A DNA stretch of 64,000 bases from Rhodoferax lithotrophicus (lineage in GTDB: Bacteria > Pseudomonadota > Gammaproteobacteria > Burkholderiales > Burkholderiaceae_C): positions 2,108,001 to 2,172,000 of the forward strand of contig NZ_AP024238.1 of assembly GCF_019973615.1 (NCBI RefSeq), given 5' to 3'. Numbering within the stretch: position 1 is the first letter of the stretch; the number at the start of each line of letters is the position of its first letter. A program made the translations under genes and the position numbers. A model generated the notes under the pieces. The model was not told where the DNA came from. It saw only the letters and a program-made list of their open reading frames with translations, and made no database searches. Below, one piece after another: positions 32,408 through 39,692 of the stretch.

Positions 32408-33165
32408 GTCATGATCAAAACACACGGAGTGCCCTTGTGCCAAGTCGGCGTGGCTTTTTGGGCGTTGCTGCGGCTGGTTTGGCGGGTGTGATGCTGGCTC
32501 CTGGCGTTCGCCTGATAGAAATTGCCCAGGCCGCGCCACTCACTGCCGCAACCGGTGCCAGCAGACAGGTGCGCTGGGGCATGTTGATTGACAGCAGCAA
32601 ATGCGCCAGCGGATGCACCGCCTGTGTCACCGCTTGCAACACTGAAAACGGCCTGTCAGGTGGCAAGCTACCCACCGATTCGCAGTGGATTCGCAAGATC
32701 GAGATCAAGGAAATTCGCACCGGCAAGACCCAGTCGCTGCCGATGATGTGCCAGCATTGTGCCGAGCCCCCCTGTGTGGATGTGTGCCCCACCGGAGCCT
32801 CATTCAAACGGGCCGACGGTATTGTGCTGGTGGACAAGCACATATGTATTGGTTGCCGCTACTGCGTGATGGCCTGCCCCTACAAGGCTCGCTCGTTTGT
32901 GCATGAGCCCCTGCATGACCAAAAGGCCGATGTGCCACGGGGTATGGGCACGGTGGAAGGCTGCACCCTGTGTGTGCACAAGGTGGATCGCGGTGAAATG
33001 CCCGCCTGTGTCACCGCGTGTGCCGAAGCAGAGCACGGCGCCATTCTGTTTGGTGACCTGAACAACCCTGAGAGCGACATTGCCAAACGTGTGGCCAGCT
33101 ACCCGTCACGGCAAATCCGGGAAGACCTCAACTTGAACACCGGCGTGCGGTACAGCGGCATTTGA
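32404..33165 (+). CDS. dsrO: DsrO, periplasmic ferredoxin-type iron-sulfur subunit
   Basis: From the ATG overlapping dsrJ by four bases, 253 residues with a twin-arginine signal (SRRGFLGVAAAG). Four-cysteine motifs for several 4Fe-4S clusters follow (CASGCTACVTAC, CQHCAEPPCVDVCP, CIGCRYCVMACP, CTLCVHK). It links DsrJ with the membrane subunit DsrP. The order J-O-P is canonical. Confidence 0.95.
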   Translation: MSHDQNTRSALVPSRRGFLGVAAAGLAGVMLAPGVRLIEIAQAAPLTAATGASRQVRWGMLIDSSKCASGCTACVTACNTENGLSGGKLPTDSQWIRKIEIKEIRTGKTQSLPMMCQHCAEPPCVDVCPTGASFKRADGIVLVDKHICIGCRYCVMACPYKARSFVHEPLHDQKADVPRGMGTVEGCTLCVHKVDRGEMPACVTACAEAEHGAILFGDLNNPESDIAKRVASYPSRQIREDLNLNTGVRYSGI

Positions 33166-33180
33166 AGAAAGACCTTGGCC

Positions 33181-34407
33181 ATGAAATTTGTTTTGCGCCC
33201 TTTGAAAGACACCGGTTTTGGCTTCAATGCCTTGCTGGCTGGTTTTGGTTTCATGCTGCTGCTGGGCCTGGGCGCCGTGGGCTACATGGAGCACCACGGC
33301 CACATCGTGACCGGCATGAGCAACCAGGTGGTTTGGGGCTTGCCGCATGTGTTTGCCGTGTTTCTGGTGGTGGCGGCATCGGGGGCACTGAATGTGGCCT
33401 CGATGGCCTCGGTGTTTGGCAAGACCGAATTCAAACCTTTGGCCCCGCTGTCTGGAGTGTTGGCGATGGCCTTGCTGGTTGGCGGTTTGATGGTGTTGAT
33501 GCTCGATTTGGGGCGGCCAGACCGCTTGATCGTGACCCTGACCCATATGAATTTCAAGTCAATTTTTGCCATGAATATCTTTTTGTATTCTGGCTTTGTG
33601 GGCTTTGTGGTGGCCTATTTGTGGACCATGCTGGAGCGGCGCATGAACCACTTCACGCCATTGGCTGGTTTTTTCGCCTTTGTCTGGCGCATGGCCCTCA
33701 CCACCGGCACCGGTTCGATTTTTGGTTTTCTGGTGGCCCGCCAGGCTTATGACTCGGCCTTGCTGGCCCCGCTGTTCATTGCCATTTCTCTGAGCTACGG
33801 TCTGGCCGTGTTCATCTGGGTACTCATACTGGCTTGCCACGCCGGGGATCGGCCTTTGGGCGATGCCTTGGTAGCCCGTTTGGCACGTTTGCAGGTGATT
33901 TTTATTGCTGCCGGGTTTTACTTTGTGCTGGTTTACCACCTGACCAACCTGTACTTCACCAAACACCACGACTTTGAGCGCTTCATCTTGCTTGAAGGTG
34001 GCATCTACACCACCCTGTTCTGGTTGGGGCAAATGGTGTTGGGCTGTGTGGTGCCGCTGGTGATGTTGCTGCACCCCCAGATTGGGGCCTTGCGTGGCCG
34101 GGTGGCGGCCAGTGCTGGCTTGGTGATGTTGGGGGGCTTGGCGCAAATGTATGTCACCATCATTGGTGGTCAGGCGTTTGGTTTGGTGCTGTTCCCCGGC
34201 TACCAGGTGAGCAGCAGTTTCTTTGATGGTGTCACGGCCAACTATGCTTCCAGCCTGCCGGAATGGTTGCTGGGCTTGAGTGGTGTGGCCGCCACCGGGC
34301 TGATGGTGATGCTGGCGCTCAAGGTCATCGGCTTTTTGCCGGAGCGACTGGATGATGCGGCGTTTGCCCCGCACAGTGCAGCACATTCAGCCCATTCTGC
34401 CGCCTGA
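33181..34407 (+). CDS. dsrP: DsrP, NrfD-type membrane subunit
   Basis: About 408 residues from the ATG at 33181 (a TTG two codons earlier is less likely). About ten hydrophobic helices, of the NrfD/PsrC family. It exchanges electrons with quinone and anchors DsrO and DsrJ. It follows dsrO after 15 bases. Confidence 0.94.
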   Translation: MKFVLRPLKDTGFGFNALLAGFGFMLLLGLGAVGYMEHHGHIVTGMSNQVVWGLPHVFAVFLVVAASGALNVASMASVFGKTEFKPLAPLSGVLAMALLVGGLMVLMLDLGRPDRLIVTLTHMNFKSIFAMNIFLYSGFVGFVVAYLWTMLERRMNHFTPLAGFFAFVWRMALTTGTGSIFGFLVARQAYDSALLAPLFIAISLSYGLAVFIWVLILACHAGDRPLGDALVARLARLQVIFIAAGFYFVLVYHLTNLYFTKHHDFERFILLEGGIYTTLFWLGQMVLGCVVPLVMLLHPQIGALRGRVAASAGLVMLGGLAQMYVTIIGGQAFGLVLFPGYQVSSSFFDGVTANYASSLPEWLLGLSGVAATGLMVMLALKVIGFLPERLDDAAFAPHSAAHSAHSAA

Positions 34408-34420
34408 GTGAGGGGCCGCC

Positions 34421-36175
34421 ATGTCACGCTTTCTGGTTTCTGCTGCCCACAAGTCTTCTGGCAAAACGACGATCAGCATTGGCTTGTGTGCGGCCTTGAC
34501 AGCCCAGGGGCTGAGCGTGCAAGCCTTCAAAAAAGGGCCGGACTACATTGACCCGATGTGGCTGGCCCAGGCCAGCGGACGGCCTTGCTTCAATCTGGAT
34601 CCGTATCTGACCAGCGCCGAGCAGATCACGGCGAGTTTTACCCGCCATGCTGCGCTGGCAGACATCAGTCTGGTGGAAGGCAACAAAGGCTTGTACGACG
34701 GCCTGGCCCTGGATGGCAGCAACAGCAATGCAGCACTGGCCCAGTTGTTGGACTTGCCGGTGGTGCTGGTGCTCGACGCACGCGGCATGACACGCGGTAT
34801 TGCTCCGCTGATCTTGGGTTACCAGGCTTTTGACAAGCGCATCCGTATTGCCGGTGTCATCCTGAACCAGCTCGGCGGCAGCCGCCACGAAGCCAAATTG
34901 CGCGCGGTGATTGAGCATTACACCGATGTCAGCGTCTTGGGCGCCATTGCCCATGACCCGCAACTGGCCTTGGTTGAGCGTCATTTGGGTTTGATGCCGA
35001 ACCAGGAAACCGACGATGCCGCGCAGCATGTGTGCACCATTGGTCAGCGTGTGGCCGAGCAAGTGGATTTGGCCCGCATCGTGCAATTGGCGCAGAGTGT
35101 CGCCCCCTTGGCTACACCCACAGCGGCATCACCTGCTTTGCCGTTGTCAGAGGGCAAACGCAGCCCGGCCCTGCGTGTGGGCATAGTGCAAGACAAGGCG
35201 TTTGGTTTTTACTACCCGGACGATTTGCTGGCTCTGCAAGCAGCCGGTGCCGAGCTGGTGCCGATCAATGCCTTGCAAGACGCGCAATTGCCAGAGGTCG
35301 ATGGCTTGTTCATTGGCGGTGGTTTCCCTGAAGTCTTCATGACCGAGTTACAAACCAACCAGGCCATGCGCCAGGCGATTCGGCAAGCGATTGAAGCTGG
35401 CCTGCCGGTCTATGCCGAGTGCGGCGGGCTGATGTACCTGGCCCGTACCCTGCGCTGGAAAGACACCGTGGCTGACATGGTGGGAGCCTTGCCGGTGGAT
35501 GTGCTGATGCACGAGCGTCCGGTTGGGCGTGGTTATGTTCGCTTGCAAACCACCGCCGATGCCCCCTGGGTGGAAGCAGGCAGTGCACCAGCGCACACGC
35601 TGCAAGGCCACGAGTTTCACTATTCCAGCCTGGAAAACATTCCGCCCGATGCCAAGTTTGCCTACAAGGTGTTGCGTGGTTATGGCATTGATGGCCAGCA
35701 GGATGGCCTGGTGTACCGCAATGTGCTGGCTTCTTATGCGCATCTTCGCGGTGGTGCAGGGTCTGAATGGGCCGGGCAGTTTGTCAACTTTGTTCGAAAA
35801 ATCAAAATGTCAAATTCATCGCATTCATCCATTGGTGAACGCACTGTATTGGTCAACGGTCAACCGATTGCCACGGATTCCGAGGGTTATCTGAAAAACC
35901 TGGACGACTGGAGTGAGGACTTTGTCCGCGTTCAGGCAGAAGCCGAAAACCTGACCCTGACCGAAGCCCATTGGCAAGTGATTGCGTATTTGCGTGCCTA
36001 TTTTGAAGAGCACCGGGTGCAAGCCCAGGTGCGCGCCATGATCTGGCACTTTGCCCAAATCTGGGGAACTGAGTTGGGCAACAACCACCACTTACATACG
36101 CTGTTCCCCGTGGGGGGGCCGCAAAAGCAAGGTAATCGCCTGGCTGGTCTGCTCAAGACCAAAGGCGAACATTAA
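34421..36175 (+). CDS. dsrN: DsrN fused to a C-terminal DsrC-like domain
   Basis: A 584-residue protein. Residues about 1-455 form a cobyrinic acid a,c-diamide synthase-type enzyme (N-terminal ATP-binding SAAHKSSGKTTI, glutaminase Cys in YAECGGLMYL), as in DsrN, which amidates siroheme for DsrAB. From residue 463 a DsrC-type domain follows (LTEAHWQVIAYLRAYFEE), ending QKQGNRLAGLLKTKGEH with neither conserved cysteine. No stop separates them, and no ribosome site precedes the internal ATG at 35807, so a true fusion is likely. A lost stop codon between formerly separate genes would explain it. Confidence 0.88.
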   Translation: MSRFLVSAAHKSSGKTTISIGLCAALTAQGLSVQAFKKGPDYIDPMWLAQASGRPCFNLDPYLTSAEQITASFTRHAALADISLVEGNKGLYDGLALDGSNSNAALAQLLDLPVVLVLDARGMTRGIAPLILGYQAFDKRIRIAGVILNQLGGSRHEAKLRAVIEHYTDVSVLGAIAHDPQLALVERHLGLMPNQETDDAAQHVCTIGQRVAEQVDLARIVQLAQSVAPLATPTAASPALPLSEGKRSPALRVGIVQDKAFGFYYPDDLLALQAAGAELVPINALQDAQLPEVDGLFIGGGFPEVFMTELQTNQAMRQAIRQAIEAGLPVYAECGGLMYLARTLRWKDTVADMVGALPVDVLMHERPVGRGYVRLQTTADAPWVEAGSAPAHTLQGHEFHYSSLENIPPDAKFAYKVLRGYGIDGQQDGLVYRNVLASYAHLRGGAGSEWAGQFVNFVRKIKMSNSSHSSIGERTVLVNGQPIATDSEGYLKNLDDWSEDFVRVQAEAENLTLTEAHWQVIAYLRAYFEEHRVQAQVRAMIWHFAQIWGTELGNNHHLHTLFPVGGPQKQGNRLAGLLKTKGEH

Positions 36176-36197
36176 TGGATCAACAGGAGTTCACCCT

Positions 36198-36569
36198 ATG
36201 TTTAATTTAACCCCTGCTGCGGCTGCGCAAATCCAGCAAGCGGCTCAAGCCAGCGGTGCTGTGGAAATGGCCTTGCGGATTGCGGCCAAAAAAGATGCCG
36301 ACGGTGAATTGCACTACGGCATGGGCTTCGATGACCCGCAAGATGAAGACATGAAGCTCGATCTGGAAGGTGTGGCCGTGGTCATCAACGACGAATCCCA
36401 GGTGCTGTTGTTGGACACTGTGCTGGATTTTGTTGAGTTGAATCCGGGCGAATTCAACTTTGTCTTCATTCCCAGCAGCCATCCTGCCTGTGGCAGCCAG
36501 GGTGTCACCACCGGGGGCTGTGGCAGTGGTGGCTGTGGCAGCTGCAGCAGCAAAGGAGCAACCCATTGA
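36198..36569 (+). CDS. dsrR: DsrR, IscA-like protein
   Basis: From the ATG at 36198 (CAGGAG upstream) the protein has 123 residues with the A-type scaffold fold ([20 protein letters not shown]). The three iron-sulfur cysteines of IscA are not at their usual places, as noted for DsrR; the C-terminus instead has a Gly/Cys-rich tail ([13 protein letters not shown]). DsrR influences dsr expression after transcription in Allochromatium. Its stop overlaps the SUMT start by four bases. Confidence 0.87.
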   Translation: MFNLTPAAAAQIQQAAQASGAVEMALRIAAKKDADGELHYGMGFDDPQDEDMKLDLEGVAVVINDESQVLLLDTVLDFVELNPGEFNFVFIPSSHPACGSQGVTTGGCGSGGCGSCSSKGATH

Positions 36570-37360
36570 AAGCTGATGTCAAACACCTGCCCTCCGAAGG
36601 GGGCCGCGTTTACCTGGTGGGCGCGGGCCCGGGTGACCCTGAGTTGCTGACGCTGCGGGCGGTACGCCTGCTGCAAAAAGCCGATGTCATCGTCTATGAC
36701 AACCTGGTGTCGCCGGGCGTGCTTGAGTTTGTGTCGCCGGCGGCTGAGCGCATTTATGCGGGCAAACGGCGCAATGAACACACCTTGCGCCAGGAACAGA
36801 TCAACGCGTTGATTGTTAAATTGGCCCGCGAGGGCAAACAAGTGGTGCGTCTCAAAGGGGGTGACCCGTTCATTTTTGGCCGGGGTGGTGAAGAAATGCA
36901 AACGCTGGCTGCCTCTGGTGTGGCCTTTGAGGTGGTGCCAGGGGTGACGGCAGCTTCAGGGGTGTCAAGCTATTCAGGTATTCCGCTGACGCACCGTGAC
37001 TACGCGCAATGCTGCATGTTTGTCACCGGCCATCTGAAAGACGGCACGGCGGATCTGGACTGGCCCAGCCTGGTCAGGTTGAATCAAACCGTGGTGATTT
37101 ACATGGGCCTGGGCGGTTTGCCCGAAATCTGCCGCCAGTTGGTGGCCCATGGTGCGTCGCCGGATTTGCCCATTGCCGTGGTGCAAGACGGCAGCCTGCC
37201 CACCCAGAAGGTGGTCACCGGCACTTTGGCCAATATGGCTGAGCGCGTGGCCCAAGCCAAGCTGAAATCACCTTGCCTGACCATCATTGGTGAAGTGGTC
37301 AAGCTGCACCAGGAGCTGGCCTGGTTTCATCCTGACGCGCAGGTCGTTGCCTTGGTTTAA
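36566..37360 (+). CDS. cobA: Uroporphyrinogen-III C-methyltransferase (SUMT)
   Basis: A 264-residue enzyme with the family signatures [18 protein letters not shown] near residue 15 and the [18 protein letters not shown] segment. It methylates uroporphyrinogen III to precorrin-2, the first committed step to siroheme. There is no CysG oxidase/ferrochelatase part. Placement right after dsrN-dsrR ties it to siroheme supply for DsrAB. Allochromatium has dsrS at this place instead. The name cysG-type SUMT would serve as well. Confidence 0.92.
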   Translation: MKADVKHLPSEGGRVYLVGAGPGDPELLTLRAVRLLQKADVIVYDNLVSPGVLEFVSPAAERIYAGKRRNEHTLRQEQINALIVKLAREGKQVVRLKGGDPFIFGRGGEEMQTLAASGVAFEVVPGVTAASGVSSYSGIPLTHRDYAQCCMFVTGHLKDGTADLDWPSLVRLNQTVVIYMGLGGLPEICRQLVAHGASPDLPIAVVQDGSLPTQKVVTGTLANMAERVAQAKLKSPCLTIIGEVVKLHQELAWFHPDAQVVALV

Positions 37361-37426
37361 AAATTTATAAAAATTTAGCCTCTAGCGCTTGATCAGTAAG
37401 CGCTGGATGCTATTGAAGTTGTAGCT
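37361..37426 (-). repeat. Interspersed palindromic repeat, copy 6
   Basis: AGCCTCTAGCGCTTGATCAG and AAGCGCTGGATGCTAT show the repeat in reverse orientation, right after the SUMT stop codon, at the end of the dsr cluster. Confidence 0.8.
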
Positions 37427-37472
37427 GTGTTGAATGGATTGCGTTGGAGTAGGCCGTTGATCTGCCTTGAGG

Positions 37473-37534
37473 TTTATAAGATTTTGGCCTCTAGCCCTTG
37501 TCAATCAAGCGCAAGCAGCTATAAAACTTATAGC
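37473..37534 (-). repeat. Interspersed palindromic repeat, copy 7
   Basis: GGCCTCTAGCCCTTGTCAAT and AAGCGCAAGCAGCTAT; same orientation as copy 6, about 50 bases away. Together they fill the 187-base gap between the convergent dsr cluster and the NarL-like gene. Confidence 0.8.
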
Positions 37535-37547
37535 CCCATCCGTGTGC

Positions 37548-38225
37548 TCAAGACAAATGGTTTTTGGGTTTGTCCGGCGAGCTGCGGTATTCAAACGAGA
37601 ACACTGCGGCTTCCACCCGTGAGCGCAGGTTGAGCTTGTCCATGATGTGGCGCACATGCAGTTTGACGGTGTTGTGGCTGATGTCCAGCGCTTTGGCAAT
37701 CACCTTGTTGCTTTGGCCGCTGGCCACATGGTCGAGCACCTGGCGTTCGCGCTCGGTCAGGGTGGCGACCAGGTCACCCATGGCGGAGCCTTTGGGGCCG
37801 GTTTGCAGAATTTGGGCAAACTTCAGCATCATGGCCGAGGCCACCACCATTTCACCCCGGGCTGCGCGAGCAATGGCATCAATCACTTCTTCGGGCTCCA
37901 TGTCTTTGAGCAGGTAGCCTTTGACGCCAGCACGCAGGGCGGCCGACATGTCGTCTTCGCTGTCGCTCATGGTCAGGATGACCACCGGCGTGTCACAGCC
38001 TTCAGCGCGAATCATGCGCAGCACACTCAGGCCATCGGTTTGGGCCAGGCGTAAATCAAGCACCAGCAAATCGGGTTGGTGCTCGCGCAACAGCGGCACC
38101 ACCAGATCTGGGTTGCCGGTGGCGGTGACCACTGACATGCCCCCGCGATGTTCCAGAAGTTCGGTCAAACCACTGCGGCACAGGGAGTGGTCATCCACCA
38201 GCATGATGCGGGTTGGCTGGGTCAT
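37548..38225 (-). CDS. NarL/FixJ-type response regulator
   Basis: A 225-residue protein with a receiver domain (phospho-acceptor D57 in LLVLDLRL, Lys in GYLLKD) and a LuxR-type helix-turn-helix (LTERERQVLDHVASGQSNKVIA) in the last third. It is the partner of the histidine kinase whose gene overlaps it by four bases. Being next to soeABC and the dsr cluster, it probably controls sulfur oxidation genes. The palindrome upstream of soeA and dsrA is a candidate target. Confidence 0.92.
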   Translation of the reverse strand: MTQPTRIMLVDDHSLCRSGLTELLEHRGGMSVVTATGNPDLVVPLLREHQPDLLVLDLRLAQTDGLSVLRMIRAEGCDTPVVILTMSDSEDDMSAALRAGVKGYLLKDMEPEEVIDAIARAARGEMVVASAMMLKFAQILQTGPKGSAMGDLVATLTERERQVLDHVASGQSNKVIAKALDISHNTVKLHVRHIMDKLNLRSRVEAAVFSFEYRSSPDKPKNHLS

Positions 38226-39439
38226 GACATCACCTTGGCTGAAGGAGTCTGGTGGGGAATTCGCAGGCGCACGCGGGTTCCCACGCTGTCTTTGCTGCCA
38301 ACTTCCAACCGGCCACCGAGCCGATGGGCCCGGCTTTGCATGATGTCCAGTCCAAAATGAGTCGAAGGAACCAAGGGCCGGGCAGACGTGACGATGGTGG
38401 CTACAGAAGGCTCATCCATGCCCAGACCATCATCTTCAATGAGGAATTCAAGGTGTTGAGGTGTTGAGCTGATCACCACCACGGCATGGCGCGCCATGGA
38501 GTGTTTGGCGATGTTGGCCAAGGCTTCCTGGATGATGTAGAACACCTGCACCTCTTGTTCATCACTCAGATTCAGGTTGGGCACGGTGTTGCGAATTTCC
38601 AGGGCGATGGCGTTTTTGCTAAAGAAACTGTCCGAGATCGTTCCCAGCGCATGCAAGAGGCCCAGTGGGTCCATCCGTGTACGAAAGTAGGTCATGATCT
38701 CACGCAGGTTGTCGTGTACTTCTGTGACAGCGGTTCTCAAATCAGCCAGGTATTTCAGTGCATGGGGCTCATCGTGTGCCACGATGGCATCACTGAGCAG
38801 TGGCAGGCGCATACGCGCATAGGCCAAGGTCTGCGCCAGTGCATCATGCATTTCATTGACCATTTCCTGACGCTCTTTCAAGACGGTCACTCTCAGCCGT
38901 TCGCGTTCAATACGCGCGTTGTGCAGCGTCAAACCGAGCAACTGTCCGACCAGTCTCAGCAGGGTCTGGATAGGGACATCGACAGGTCGGTTGCTATCAA
39001 AAAACAGGTTGTAAATCCCCAGAATGGCTTGCCCATGGGGCAATGAGATGGCCAGCATGCTCTTGCATTGCAGCCCAAAATAGCGGGTTCTGCCGTGCTG
39101 GGCACAGCCAGACAAATCATCCACCCAGGTCAGTACATCGGAGCTGGCTGAACTGCCGCACACGCCACACTGGCGATCCACCAGACGCTCGGTTTGCACC
39201 ACATCGTCGGGCAAGCCCTGTTGAGCGACCAGACGCATGGATTTGCCGTCGTCTGTCAGCACCCGTACAGCACCGCCTTGCGCACCGGCCAAGGGAATGA
39301 TCGAGTTTAAAAAGCGGCCCAATAAGGCTTCTAAATCTTCAGGCTTGGCCAGGTTGCAGGCCAGCATGCTGGCCACCAGTTCAGATTCAAAAGAGGATTG
39401 GTTGGGCAGGGCGGCAGGGTGGGTGGTTACGACAGTCAT
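38222..39439 (-). CDS. NarX-type sensor histidine kinase with a cysteine-rich GAF domain
   Basis: A 405-residue cytosolic kinase with no membrane segments. Residues about 20-175 are a GAF domain carrying four cysteines (91, 94, 112, 125; motif CGVCGS). A HisKA_3 dimerisation domain follows with phospho-acceptor His198 (NEMHDALAQ), then an HATPase_c domain (EDDGLGM). The cysteine set could hold an iron-sulfur cluster or sense persulfide, by analogy with NreB-type sensors. It is transcribed divergently from soeA. Confidence 0.9.
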   Translation of the reverse strand: MTVVTTHPAALPNQSSFESELVASMLACNLAKPEDLEALLGRFLNSIIPLAGAQGGAVRVLTDDGKSMRLVAQQGLPDDVVQTERLVDRQCGVCGSSASSDVLTWVDDLSGCAQHGRTRYFGLQCKSMLAISLPHGQAILGIYNLFFDSNRPVDVPIQTLLRLVGQLLGLTLHNARIERERLRVTVLKERQEMVNEMHDALAQTLAYARMRLPLLSDAIVAHDEPHALKYLADLRTAVTEVHDNLREIMTYFRTRMDPLGLLHALGTISDSFFSKNAIALEIRNTVPNLNLSDEQEVQVFYIIQEALANIAKHSMARHAVVVISSTPQHLEFLIEDDGLGMDEPSVATIVTSARPLVPSTHFGLDIMQSRAHRLGGRLEVGSKDSVGTRVRLRIPHQTPSAKVMS

Positions 39440-39505
39440 ACGGTGAATCGATTTGCTTCATCGTAAGACATTACGAAAGACTTATGTATTGGGAAAACCC
39501 GAGGT

Positions 39506-39543
39506 TTGACAACATATTTTGAAGATGCTACCCATTTGGGCTA
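39506..39543 (+). promoter_or_regulatory. soeA upstream element: -35-like TTGACA and palindrome
   Basis: TTGACA (39506-39511) is followed 17 bases later by the palindrome-containing element GCTACCCATTTGGGCTA (39527-39543), which would overlap the -10 region. The same 17 bases occur reversed at 23532-23548. It lies between the divergent kinase gene and soeA, about 150 bases before the soeA ATG. Confidence 0.55.
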
Positions 39544-39549
39544 CTTCCA

Positions 39550-39567
39550 ATCACCCTTGTCGGTGAT
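39550..39567. promoter_or_regulatory. Inverted repeat ATCACC-N6-GGTGAT
   Basis: Six-base arms with a 6-base spacer, next to the palindromic element and 126 bases before soeA. It could be another operator. The remaining part of this 253-base gap has no gene. Confidence 0.35.
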
Positions 39568-39692
39568 AGACGCACGGTGAGTCCTTGCTTGTAATAGGGT
39601 CACTTTGCAAGTTCTGTATGGACACAATTCGTTGGTACAACTTGCAGCTTCCCGTATGTTGACTGATCCAGTGAAATAAAAGCACCCACCGC

